Below are positions 25,035-33,299 of a stretch of DNA of 64,000 bases, piece by piece. The stretch's first letter is position 1; each line of letters opens with the position of its first letter. The DNA comes from Aurantibacter_A sp039941195 (GTDB lineage: Bacteria > Bacteroidota > Bacteroidia > Flavobacteriales > Flavobacteriaceae), in contig NZ_JBDVFA010000061.1 in the NCBI RefSeq assembly GCF_039941195.1, positions 35,104-99,103 on the forward strand. Reading direction: 5' to 3'. The notes beneath the pieces were generated by a model. That model searched no databases. It was not told the DNA's origin and saw nothing but the letters and a program-made list of their open reading frames with translations. The translations under genes and the position numbers were made by a program.

Positions 25035-26786
25035 CTAAGATATGAAATCGAAATAATTGAGCAAAATTTCATTGTTGATAGATTTAGGAGTTTTTATCTC
25101 CATAACCTTAGGTTTTTCTGATGCTTTAAAAAAATCATGAAGCTCATTTTGTAAGTTTTCCACATTATTTGTAGTAAAAAAATCTAAACCATACAAACCA
25201 CATAAATGGGAAATATCAAGTTTTTGTGGAGTTTCAAAATAAGTTTCAAAATTTGCTGTTTCTCGATGACCAGGAAGTATTCTAAAAATTCCACCACCTT
25301 CATTATTAATTACAATTACTCTGAAATTTTTTTGAATATAATTATTCCATAAACCATTACTGTCATATAAAAAACTTAAATCCCCTGTAATTAAGAGTGT
25401 TGGTGATCTACTGTAAACAGCGGCGCCAACTGCTGTCGACACGCTACCATCAATACCACTTGTACCTCTATTACAAAAAACGGTTAAGGACGTATTTAAA
25501 TCAAAAAGTTGGGCATAGCGCACAGTGGAGCTATTGGACAATTGCAATTGATATGAATTAGGTATACTTTCCAATATTTGTTTAAAAGCGAACATATCAG
25601 AAAATGGTATAGTTTTTAAATATTCTTCACGTTTAAATTCGTAATGTTTTTTTCGCGCATTCCAATATTCAAAATAACTTACCTGCTTCGGTTTTATGTG
25701 TCCAATAAAACTCTTAAAAAAGCTGTTTGGGTGTGTTTTAAAATGATGAGTTAAGCTAAAAAAAGTATCATTCGCTTTTTTAGAATTTATGTGCCAATGG
25801 TGCTCCGGTTTATAATTTCTTAGAAAAGCTTTAATTTTTTTAGATACGATTAGGCCTCCAAACGAAAGCAGTATATTAGGTTGTAGTGCATTAAAAAGTG
25901 CTTCTTTATTCTCAGATTTTTCAATCGGCGCTATGATACTATCTATACTAGTAAAAAATCTACTATGATGTAAATTAGACGTGGTTTCAGTTAAAAAAAT
26001 AACCGAATCATCTGCCGCTAAAATATCAAGATAACTTTGTTCAATATCATTCGGTGGATTAGTACCAACCAATACCATTTTGCGATTCGATTTATTCCAT
26101 ATCGAAATAAACGCACATAAATCTTCATCTCGTTCCAAAGTTTTTACCGACAACCTATCATTCAAAGATTCCTTCTTCACCATAACCATATCATATAACG
26201 GTTCTTCAAAAGGTATATTGATATGAACAGGTATGGCAGAATTACTTGCCATAGTCAATGCCTTTTCAACCTCAGTACTATTAAATTCAAATACTTTACG
26301 CTGAGCACGTTCAACAGTATCGTCATTAATAAGTTCTGGAGCATATTTTAGAATACGATTGGTAGCATGTGATACATCCAATTTTAGATTTGCAGAATAC
26401 CCAATATGTCTGTCAAAAACATTGTCTTGTCGTATTGTTTGACCATCACCGATATCTATTTTATATCCGGGCCGATCTGCAGAAATCAACACGAGTGGAA
26501 TATCGCTATAAAAAGCTTCAGCAACTGCCGGATAATAATTTAATAGCGCACTCCCAGAAGTACATATAGCAGCGACAGGTTCTCTCAATTGCTGGGCCAA
26601 ACCCATAGCAAAGAATGCCGCACAGCGCTCATCCACAATACTAAAACATTTAAAAAAAGAATCTTCGGTAAAACTTAATGTAAGTGGTGCATTTCTTGAA
26701 CCTGGTGATATTACAATGTTCCTAATGCCATAGCGTTTACATTCTTGAACTAATAGTTGAGCAGACGGTATACTTGATTGTTCCAT
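25035..26786 (-). CDS. menD: SEPHCHC synthase (menaquinone synthesis)
   Basis: MenD is a thiamine-diphosphate enzyme that joins 2-oxoglutarate and isochorismate. The protein has 583 residues from ATG 26786. The N-terminal part has VISPGSRNAPLTLSF, DERCAAFFAMGLA and CTSGSALLNYYPAVAEA (the PYR domain with its catalytic Glu). The C-terminal part has GTSGIDGSVSTAVGAA, ITGDLSFLYDSNGL and NNEGGGIFRILPG (diphosphate and magnesium binding). A TTG eight codons upstream is within the promoter element and is rejected as start. The gene has its own promoter in the 57 bases after menF. Confidence 0.94.
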   Translation of the reverse strand: MEQSSIPSAQLLVQECKRYGIRNIVISPGSRNAPLTLSFTEDSFFKCFSIVDERCAAFFAMGLAQQLREPVAAICTSGSALLNYYPAVAEAFYSDIPLVLISADRPGYKIDIGDGQTIRQDNVFDRHIGYSANLKLDVSHATNRILKYAPELINDDTVERAQRKVFEFNSTEVEKALTMASNSAIPVHINIPFEEPLYDMVMVKKESLNDRLSVKTLERDEDLCAFISIWNKSNRKMVLVGTNPPNDIEQSYLDILAADDSVIFLTETTSNLHHSRFFTSIDSIIAPIEKSENKEALFNALQPNILLSFGGLIVSKKIKAFLRNYKPEHHWHINSKKANDTFFSLTHHFKTHPNSFFKSFIGHIKPKQVSYFEYWNARKKHYEFKREEYLKTIPFSDMFAFKQILESIPNSYQLQLSNSSTVRYAQLFDLNTSLTVFCNRGTSGIDGSVSTAVGAAVYSRSPTLLITGDLSFLYDSNGLWNNYIQKNFRVIVINNEGGGIFRILPGHRETANFETYFETPQKLDISHLCGLYGLDFFTTNNVENLQNELHDFFKASEKPKVMEIKTPKSINNEILLNYFDFIS

Positions 26787-26807
26787 AAGTGTTGAACGAA
26801 TTCCACA

Positions 26808-26838
26808 CAAAAATACGACCCAAGTTTATGCTACCCAA
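26808..26838 (-). promoter_or_regulatory. menD promoter
   Basis: On the minus strand the -33 TTG (26838-26836), 20 bases, then TATTTTTG (26815-26808). This is a good match to the Bacteroidota housekeeping promoter, with a leader of about 15 bases before ATG 26786. Confidence 0.65.
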
Positions 26839-26843
26839 AAATA

Positions 26844-27881
26844 TTAATTGGAAAGCACGCGCAACATGGTACGGCTCTTATTAACCGTTTCTTGCCATTC
26901 TTTTTCAGGATTAGAATCTTTAGTAACTCCTCCCCCAACATAAATTTTAAATATATTTTCAATTTTTTGCATACATCTAAGATTAACATATAATGTGGTT
27001 AATTTAGAATCGTTAAAATTTAATTCCCCTAAATAGCCTGCGTAAAACTCACGGTCATACGATTCATTATTTAAAATATATTGCATCGTTTCTTTTTTCG
27101 GAAATCCACAAACCGCCGGTGTCGGATGCAAGGCACTTATAATTTCTTGTAATTTATTTGATTTTAAAACTCCCGTTATTTTTGTTCTTAGATGAAGTAA
27201 TTCTCCAGCCCTAATAGTTTCTAATTCTGATTTTTGCAGATTATCAACTTTATCATCCAACGCATTTATAATAAAATCAGTAACTAACGCTTGTTCATCA
27301 ATTTCCTTAGACCCCCAATTCGGCTTAGATACTCTTTGATAAGGCATAGTACCAGCCAAAGACATTGTTGTGATTACCGCTTTATTGGTTTGTAACAAAA
27401 TTTCAGGAGTTGCACCTAACCATAATCCAACTTTTGGATGGTACCACAAATAGCAAAATGCATTTTTATAAATTGACACTATTCTTTTAAAAAGTGTAAT
27501 GGGTGAAGTCGTGTTTTCTACAGTGAGACTACGAGATAAAACTACCTTCCGAAATTGACCAGATTCAATTTCATTAATTGTTTTTTTTAGTAATGCTATA
27601 TAAGAATTACGTTGGGAATCGGAATTAATTTCAGAATCAATAGTATTAACTTTTAAAGTTACACTTGAGAATTCTTCGCTATAACTTTCATCGCTTTTAA
27701 TAATTATGGGGTCCGTTTTCGATTCAAATGGTGCAAATACAAATCCGGTTTCACTAAAATCTATTACGTTATTAAGTGCATCATCATTTTGTAGTATAGC
27801 AAGAATTTCTGACTCTTTTGATTTACTATAAACCACAAACGGAAGCTCAGCACTTAACTGTTTTTCAATACGTTGCCACAT
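26844..27881 (-). CDS. menF: isochorismate synthase
   Basis: MenF converts chorismate to isochorismate, the entry to menaquinone synthesis. The protein has 345 residues from ATG 27881. The chorismate-binding enzyme core is visible: QFRKVVLSRSL, WLGATPEILLQ, TMSLAGTMPY, then LHPTPAVCGFPK and YDREFYAGYLGEL, with a C-terminal YVGGGVTKDSNPEKEWQET containing the magnesium-binding Glu residues. ATG 27881 lies one base after the stop codon of the thioesterase gene, so the two are coupled. A TTG at 27902 would overlap that gene and is less likely. Confidence 0.92.
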   Translation of the reverse strand: MWQRIEKQLSAELPFVVYSKSKESEILAILQNDDALNNVIDFSETGFVFAPFESKTDPIIIKSDESYSEEFSSVTLKVNTIDSEINSDSQRNSYIALLKKTINEIESGQFRKVVLSRSLTVENTTSPITLFKRIVSIYKNAFCYLWYHPKVGLWLGATPEILLQTNKAVITTMSLAGTMPYQRVSKPNWGSKEIDEQALVTDFIINALDDKVDNLQKSELETIRAGELLHLRTKITGVLKSNKLQEIISALHPTPAVCGFPKKETMQYILNNESYDREFYAGYLGELNFNDSKLTTLYVNLRCMQKIENIFKIYVGGGVTKDSNPEKEWQETVNKSRTMLRVLSN

Positions 27882-27882
27882 A

Positions 27883-28305
27883 TTACTTTTTCGGTAAGGC
27901 AATGGTTGATAGTCTACACGATGATATTAATTTACCATCGCTATCTACAACTTTTACATCCCACAATTGTGTAGTTCTACCCATATGTATGGCGGTAGCA
28001 GTAGCATAAATTACACCATCTCTAATACCCCCAACATGATTCGCAGTAATTTGCGTTCCACGTATCATCGCATCCTTTGTATTTAAGAAAATATGAGCAG
28101 CAACACTACCAACACTTTCTGCCAAAGCTGCGGTAGCTCCCCCATGCAAAACGCCATCCGGTTGATGAACTGCAGGAGTTACGGGCATTTTAGCAGTTAG
28201 ATAATTTTCACCAACATCTACATACTCAATACCCAAAGTTTCCATAAAAGTATTTTTTGTGGATTCGTTACAGATTTTAAGTATCTTCTCTTGGAATTCA
28301 TTCAT
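27883..28305 (-). CDS. PaaI-type hotdog thioesterase, possible DHNA-CoA hydrolase
   Basis: A 140-residue protein from ATG 28305. The hotdog fold has the motif VHQPDGVLHGGATAALAESVGSVAA, with the catalytic acidic residue in LAES, as in PaaI/YdiI-type acyl-CoA thioesterases. YdiI of E. coli hydrolyses 1,4-dihydroxy-2-naphthoyl-CoA (MenI function). Its position one base before menF supports that role here. The family has broad aryl-CoA activity, so the assignment to menaquinone synthesis rests on context. An upstream TTG at 28374 would add an unlikely 23-residue extension. Confidence 0.82.
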   Translation of the reverse strand: MNEFQEKILKICNESTKNTFMETLGIEYVDVGENYLTAKMPVTPAVHQPDGVLHGGATAALAESVGSVAAHIFLNTKDAMIRGTQITANHVGGIRDGVIYATATAIHMGRTTQLWDVKVVDSDGKLISSCRLSTIALPKK

Positions 28306-28381
28306 AAAATTGAATTTTTGTAAAAATACTATTACCATCTGAAATATATTCAAGTCGAGCCTGGCAATTTGCAATTAAAAT

Positions 28382-29029
28382 ATGAATAGCACCGAAAAAC
28401 AGAATACGTATACCACTACGAATACCTATACCACATTAAATAATATTGGTTCTAAAACTAAAAATGTTTGGATTGTTTTTCATGGCATCGGTTACTTAAG
28501 CCGATATTTTATTAATTACTTCAACACACTTAATTCGAATGAGAATTATATTATAGCTCCTCAAGCGCCTTCAAAATATTATTTAAAAAATCAATACAAG
28601 CATGTAGGAGCCAGCTGGTTAACTAGAGAAGGAACTGATATTGAAATTGAGAATGTATTAAATTCGATAGATTCTGTGATACAGAATGAAAATATACCGA
28701 AGAACTTGAACCTCATTATTTTTGGATTTTCTCAAGGCGTTTCTATAGCGACAAGATGGGTGGCAAAAAGAAAAATAAAATGTTCACAACTTATTTGTTA
28801 CGCCGGCGCTTTACCTAATGAATTAAAAGCTACAGATTTTGATTTTTTAGAAGAAAACGGAACAGTTGTCACTACTATAGTTGGCGATAAAGACGAATAC
28901 TTATCAGCTGATAAATTACAATCAGAAAACAAGAGAATTAAAACGCTATTTAAGGACAGCACAAAAGCTATTATTTTTGATGGTAGGCATGAAATGAAAA
29001 GAGAAATAATAAGCAATCTCGTGAAATAA
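28382..29029 (+). CDS. small alpha/beta-hydrolase (carboxylesterase-like)
   Basis: A 215-residue cytoplasmic protein. The nucleophile elbow is FGFSQGVSIATRW (Ser near 119), the acid is in VGDKDEYL and the base in DGRHEMKRE. HGIGYLSRYF gives the oxyanion region. This is the phospholipase/carboxylesterase group. It is divergent from the thioesterase-menF-menD group, with a 76-base gap. Menaquinone synthesis needs an SHCHC synthase (MenH, also an alpha/beta hydrolase), and no standard MenH is seen, but the sequence looks more like an esterase. The first 17 residues are Thr/Tyr/Asn-rich. Confidence 0.8.
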   Translation: MNSTEKQNTYTTTNTYTTLNNIGSKTKNVWIVFHGIGYLSRYFINYFNTLNSNENYIIAPQAPSKYYLKNQYKHVGASWLTREGTDIEIENVLNSIDSVIQNENIPKNLNLIIFGFSQGVSIATRWVAKRKIKCSQLICYAGALPNELKATDFDFLEENGTVVTTIVGDKDEYLSADKLQSENKRIKTLFKDSTKAIIFDGRHEMKREIISNLVK

Positions 29030-29041
29030 AAGCTAAATATC

Positions 29042-29959
29042 TTATTCTGGCTTTGCTACTTTTTCTTCTGGAAAATAATCGATTTTACGTGTAGTATATA
29101 GATTGTCAGGAGTGATAATTTCCTTTACCCAATTACCAGAATCTCCATTATCAAATTGATAAATATACTGTTGTAATTTATCTGAATTTCCTACTGAAGT
29201 TATAATTTTATTTTTAACACCACTTTGAACATAACTAATACTTTTCTTTTCTCGAGGCACTAATTTCTTAGCCTTACCATCATATGTAAATTGGGTCTCA
29301 GAAATTAATTGTTTATTTTTAAAAACCTTTTCTACAGCTGTAGCTATAACACCATCCATGTAATCCGTTGTAAAATCCGTTATAGTATTATTGTCTTTAT
29401 CAATTGTAACCTTAATAGTTTTCTTGATAACACCATTTAAACTATAAACTTCTTCGGTACTATTGTCTTTTGTGGAATGTTCTATTACAGTTTCATTTTC
29501 TCCATCGGTGCCAGAATGTAAAATTGCAATTAATTTACCTTCTGTATCATAACTATATTGATAACTATCTAAAAATTCCTTTTCGTATGAAAATACCTTT
29601 TCAATCACCACACGTGGATTAGATTGTTCCACTGTATAAAAATTACCAAAAGAAATAGCTGGGTCAAATTTACCTTCTCTGTAATTCTCCGTACGTTTTT
29701 CAACTAACTGATTTTCCTCAAATTTATATCTCGTTATATCGTAGTCCGTATCGCTGTATCGTGTTACAGACTTTATTAACCTTCCTTTTTTATCAAATTC
29801 ATATTCTTCTTTACCATATTTTGTAACCACTAAGCATGACTTCACATTACCTTTTAAGTCAAAATCTTCGACTTTAAAAACCTGTGCTTCTTGGGCCGAT
29901 AACTTAAAAAAGCTAAAAGCAAGAAAAATGAATATTGTAAAAAGATTAGTATTAATCAT
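29042..29959 (-). CDS. secreted repeat-containing protein of unknown function
   Basis: A 305-residue protein with a signal peptide (about 1-22, ending SAQEA). The mature part contains YD-repeat-like strands such as YEFDKKGRLIKSVTRYSD, YSYDTEGKLIAILHSG and TYDGKAKKLV, which recall the short beta-strand repeats seen in many Bacteroidota periplasmic proteins. No enzyme motif is visible. It converges on the hydrolase gene (12-base gap) and is divergent from the phosphoesterase gene. Function unknown. Confidence 0.7.
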   Translation of the reverse strand: MINTNLFTIFIFLAFSFFKLSAQEAQVFKVEDFDLKGNVKSCLVVTKYGKEEYEFDKKGRLIKSVTRYSDTDYDITRYKFEENQLVEKRTENYREGKFDPAISFGNFYTVEQSNPRVVIEKVFSYEKEFLDSYQYSYDTEGKLIAILHSGTDGENETVIEHSTKDNSTEEVYSLNGVIKKTIKVTIDKDNNTITDFTTDYMDGVIATAVEKVFKNKQLISETQFTYDGKAKKLVPREKKSISYVQSGVKNKIITSVGNSDKLQQYIYQFDNGDSGNWVKEIITPDNLYTTRKIDYFPEEKVAKPE

Positions 29960-30109
29960 ATGGTAAAATTACTTGTTATTCCTGCAAATAGAAACAATTA
30001 CCGTGCTAAATCTATATTAAGTCTATACAACGCATTCTATTTAATTTTATTGAATAAAGTCTGACCTGTATCTTTAACCTCAAATAACTACTTGAAAAAC
30101 CTTAAAAAC

Positions 30110-31015
30110 ATGTTGAAACAGAATCTTTTAATACTGTTAATAATTATTGTTAGTTCTTGTAAAACTAAAAAAGAAACAACGCAAAAGTCCGAGTCTTTTA
30201 CAATTGGTGTGGTTGCGGACTGCCAATATTGTTTCTGCGAGCCTTCGAACGTTAGATATTATAAAAAATCTCCAGATCGCTTACGACATGCCGTTGATAT
30301 TTTAAATAGTCAAGATTTAAATTATTCCATTCATTTAGGTGATTTTATTGATAAGAATTTTACAAGTTTTGATACAGTTGCTCCTATTTGGAATAGTCTT
30401 AAAGCTGATAAATACCATGTATTGGGAAACCACGATTTTAGCGTAGCAGATTCGTTAAAACCATTAGTTTTTGAAAAAATGAATCTCACAAATCGCTACT
30501 ACAGTGTTGTAAAAAACAATTGGCGATTTATTATTTTGGATGGCAATGACCTAAGTGTTCATGGAGCACTCACGAAAAAGAAGCAACAACAAACCGATTC
30601 TATTTTCGAACTTTTGTCTAAAAAAGACCTTCCAAATTTAGTAAAATGGAATGGTGGACTTAGTAATGAACAATTATCATGGGTAGAAAGTGAACTAATA
30701 TTGGCGCAAGAGAAAAATGAACACGTAGGCTTTTATTGTCACTTTCCTGCTTTTGGTGAAGAACAGTCGCATAACTTGTGGAATTATGAACAACTACTCG
30801 ACCTTATCGCCAAATACGATTGCGTTCAATTTTATTTCAATGGACACAATCACAATGGAAGTTATGTAAAAAAAAACGGGGTACATTTTTTAAATTTTAA
30901 AGGAATGGTTGATACAGAAAATACAACTTCTTTCGCCACAGTGAACTTTACAAAAGATTCAATTCTTGTAAATGGTTATGGTAGGGAGCCATCAAGAAAA
31001 CTGAAATTAAAGTAA
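30110..31015 (+). CDS. ADPRM-like metallophosphoesterase lipoprotein
   Basis: A 301-residue protein from ATG 30110 (a TTG six codons upstream is less likely). The lipobox ends at Cys17 (IIIVSSC). The metallophosphoesterase motifs are in order: GVVADCQYC, HLGDFID, VLGNHDF, a later FYCHFPAFG and the final NGHNHNGSY. The first block and the RYYKKSPDRLRHAVDIL helix resemble ADP-ribose/CDP-alcohol diphosphatase (ADPRM), a manganese-dependent enzyme. Here it would be extracytoplasmic. The first motif is unusual, with Cys in DCQYCFCEP. A terminator shared with dnaK follows. Confidence 0.82.
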   Translation: MLKQNLLILLIIIVSSCKTKKETTQKSESFTIGVVADCQYCFCEPSNVRYYKKSPDRLRHAVDILNSQDLNYSIHLGDFIDKNFTSFDTVAPIWNSLKADKYHVLGNHDFSVADSLKPLVFEKMNLTNRYYSVVKNNWRFIILDGNDLSVHGALTKKKQQQTDSIFELLSKKDLPNLVKWNGGLSNEQLSWVESELILAQEKNEHVGFYCHFPAFGEEQSHNLWNYEQLLDLIAKYDCVQFYFNGHNHNGSYVKKNGVHFLNFKGMVDTENTTSFATVNFTKDSILVNGYGREPSRKLKLK

Positions 31016-31033
31016 TCCTCTAAAACCAATAAA

Positions 31034-31065
31034 AAAACCCGCAAGATATAATTCTTGCGGGTTTT
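31034..31065. terminator. bidirectional terminator between phosphoesterase and dnaK
   Basis: AAAACCCGCAAGA, loop TATAAT, TCTTGCGGGTTTT. The 13-bp stem is perfect, with A-rich and T-rich flanks, so it serves both convergent genes. Confidence 0.9.
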
Positions 31066-31084
31066 ATATATAAAGATTAAAACG

Positions 31085-32992
31085 CTATTTCACTTCTTCG
31101 AAATCTACGTCTTCAACGTTATCACCTTCTCCAGCACCTGCATCAGCAGTAGCCTCTCCTTCAGGAGCTGCACCACCTTGTTGTGCCTCAGCTTGCGCTT
31201 TGTACATTTCTTCAGATGCTACTTTCCAAGCCTCATTAATTTTTTCTAAAGCTGGCTCAATAACTGCTATATCTTTAGTATCAAATGCAGTTTTCAACTC
31301 TTCCAAAGCTTCTTCAACTGGCTTTTTCTTTTCATCAGATAATTTATCTCCGAATTCTTTTAACTGTTTTTCAGTTTGAAAAATCATGCTGTCAGCTTCA
31401 TTCAACTTACTTGCTTTTTCCATTGCAGCTTTATCCGACTCAGCATTAGCTTCAGCTTCAGCTTTCATCTTTTTGATTTCTTCATCTGTAAGTCCAGAAG
31501 AGGCTTCAATTCTAATATCTTGTGTTTTATTAGTAGCCTTATCTGTAGCTGAAACTTTAATAATACCGTTTGCATCAATATCAAAAGTTACTTCAATTTG
31601 TGGCGTACCTCTTTGTGCAGGTGGAATTCCATCTAAATGAAAACGACCAATAGTTTTGTTATCAGCAGCCATTGCACGCTCACCTTGTAATACATGAATT
31701 TCAACCGAAGGCTGGTTATCAGCCGCTGTAGAAAATACTTGCGATTTCTTAGTAGGTATCGTTGTATTGGCTTCTATTAATTTTGTAAAAACATTACCCA
31801 TAGTTTCAATTCCTAATGAAAGCGGAGTAACATCTAATAACAATACATCTTTTACATCTCCTGTTAAAACACCACCTTGTATTGCCGCACCAACTGCAAC
31901 AACTTCATCTGGGTTTACACCTTTAGAAGGCGCTTTTCCGAAGAATTTCTCAACTGCTTCTTGCACAGCAGGAATACGAGTTGACCCACCAACCAAAATA
32001 ATCTCATCAATATCACTTTTTGAAAGTCCAGCTGCTTTTAAAGCTGTTTGACAAGGCTCAATTGTACGTGCTACTAAATCTGAAATCAATTGCTCAAACT
32101 TAGCGCGAGATAATGTGCGCACCAAGTGCTTTGGTCCAGTTGCTGTAGCAGTAACATAGGGTAAATTAATTTCGGTTTGTGCAGAAGAAGACAATTCAAT
32201 TTTCGCTTTTTCAGCAGCTTCACGCAAACGTTGCAAAGCCATTGCATCTTCACGAAGATCAATACTTTCATCTTTTTTGAATTCTTCAGCCAACCAATCA
32301 ATTATTTTTTGATCAACATCATCACCACCTAAGTGTGTGTCACCATCGGTTGATAATACTTCAAATACACCATCTCCTAATTCTAAGATAGAAACATCAT
32401 GTGTACCACCACCAAAATCAAAAACAACAATTTTTTGATCGGTATCTTTCTTATCCATACCGTAAGCTAAAGAAGCCGCGGTAGGTTCATTAATAATTCT
32501 TTCAACAGTTAAACCAGCAATCTCACCAGCTTCTTTTGTTGCTTGACGTTGCGCATCATTAAAATATGCAGGAACTGTAATTACAGCTCTTGTCACATCT
32601 TGTCCTAAATAATCTTCAGCAGTTTTCTTCATTTTTTGAAGAATCATAGCTGACAATTCTTGTGGCGTATATAATCTTCCGTCTATATCTACACGTGGTG
32701 TATCATTATCACCTTTTACTACTTTATAAGGTACTCGTCCGGCTTCTTTACTAGATTCCGAATATTTGTTCCCCATAAAACGTTTAATTGAATAAACAGT
32801 TTTTTCTGGGTTTGTTACTGCCTGTCTTTTGGCAGGATCTCCAACTTTTATCTCGCCTCCTTCAACGAATGCGATTACAGACGGAGTAGTTCTTTTACCT
32901 TCTGCATTAGGAATAACCACTGGCTCGTTACCTTCCATAACCGAGACACAAGAGTTGGTTGTACCTAAATCTATTCCAATAATCTTGCTCAT
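31085..32992 (-). CDS. dnaK: molecular chaperone DnaK (Hsp70)
   Basis: A 635-residue protein, near the usual 638. The nucleotide-binding domain begins IGIDLGTTNSCVSVMEG; FDFGGGTHDVSIL and ILVGGSTRIPAVQ are the phosphate and adenosine loops. The interdomain linker is DVLLLDVTPLSLGIET, followed by the substrate-binding domain, and the acidic C-terminus is GDNVEDVDFEEVK. DnaK refolds and protects unfolded proteins with DnaJ and GrpE, neither of which is nearby. The region upstream has no TAnnTTTG element but has a sigma-54-like site and an inverted repeat. Confidence 0.97.
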   Translation of the reverse strand: MSKIIGIDLGTTNSCVSVMEGNEPVVIPNAEGKRTTPSVIAFVEGGEIKVGDPAKRQAVTNPEKTVYSIKRFMGNKYSESSKEAGRVPYKVVKGDNDTPRVDIDGRLYTPQELSAMILQKMKKTAEDYLGQDVTRAVITVPAYFNDAQRQATKEAGEIAGLTVERIINEPTAASLAYGMDKKDTDQKIVVFDFGGGTHDVSILELGDGVFEVLSTDGDTHLGGDDVDQKIIDWLAEEFKKDESIDLREDAMALQRLREAAEKAKIELSSSAQTEINLPYVTATATGPKHLVRTLSRAKFEQLISDLVARTIEPCQTALKAAGLSKSDIDEIILVGGSTRIPAVQEAVEKFFGKAPSKGVNPDEVVAVGAAIQGGVLTGDVKDVLLLDVTPLSLGIETMGNVFTKLIEANTTIPTKKSQVFSTAADNQPSVEIHVLQGERAMAADNKTIGRFHLDGIPPAQRGTPQIEVTFDIDANGIIKVSATDKATNKTQDIRIEASSGLTDEEIKKMKAEAEANAESDKAAMEKASKLNEADSMIFQTEKQLKEFGDKLSDEKKKPVEEALEELKTAFDTKDIAVIEPALEKINEAWKVASEEMYKAQAEAQQGGAAPEGEATADAGAGEGDNVEDVDFEEVK

Positions 32993-33039
32993 TTATATAT
33001 GTATTTAATTAGCGTTTATTTTATAATCATTACACTAAT

Positions 33040-33056
33040 GTCAAACAATATGCCAA
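33040..33056 (-). promoter_or_regulatory. dnaK promoter candidate, sigma-54-like (TTGGCATA-N4-TTGAC)
   Basis: On the minus strand TTGGCATA (33056-33049), TTGT, then TTGAC (33044-33040). The layout matches TGGCAYR-N4-TTGCW except for A in place of C after TTG. The element ends 48 bases before the dnaK start at 32992, so the transcript leader would be about 35-40 bases. Confidence 0.45.
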
Positions 33057-33067
33057 GACAAAAATAC

Positions 33068-33080
33068 TGACAGGATGTCA
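33068..33080. repeat. TGACA-N3-TGTCA inverted repeat upstream of dnaK
   Basis: TGACA (33068-33072), GGA, TGTCA (33076-33080). It lies 12 bases upstream of the TTGGCATA promoter candidate, where a repressor or activator could act. Confidence 0.45.
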
Positions 33081-33299
33081 TTTTATGTTCTTTTCATAGC
33101 GTAACTATGGGTTTATAGGCTTTTTTCATCAATTATTGTCGGTCTTCTAGAGTGCCATATGAGACTTTGACAGTTGAAATATTACTAAACGAGCTCAATA
33201 TTCTTATAGCGATTTGAAGTAAAATTTTGTTTCTACTACTATTGTAATCGCAAAAGAAAGAACCTAAATTCATAGCATCAATTTTACAATCCTATCAAA

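Larger units (their letters stand above)
32993..33299. other. divergent control region of dnaK and the esterase gene
   Basis: This 307-base gap holds the dnaK promoter candidate (33040-33056) and an inverted repeat (33068-33080). The 33081-33299 part is AT-rich and leads to the ATG at 33300. I see no clear TAnnTTTG element in it and no open frame. Confidence 0.55.

Noticed and set aside
26787..26810. TTG start for menD eight codons upstream
   Set aside because: The codon lies in the promoter's TATTTTTG; the mRNA should begin after it.
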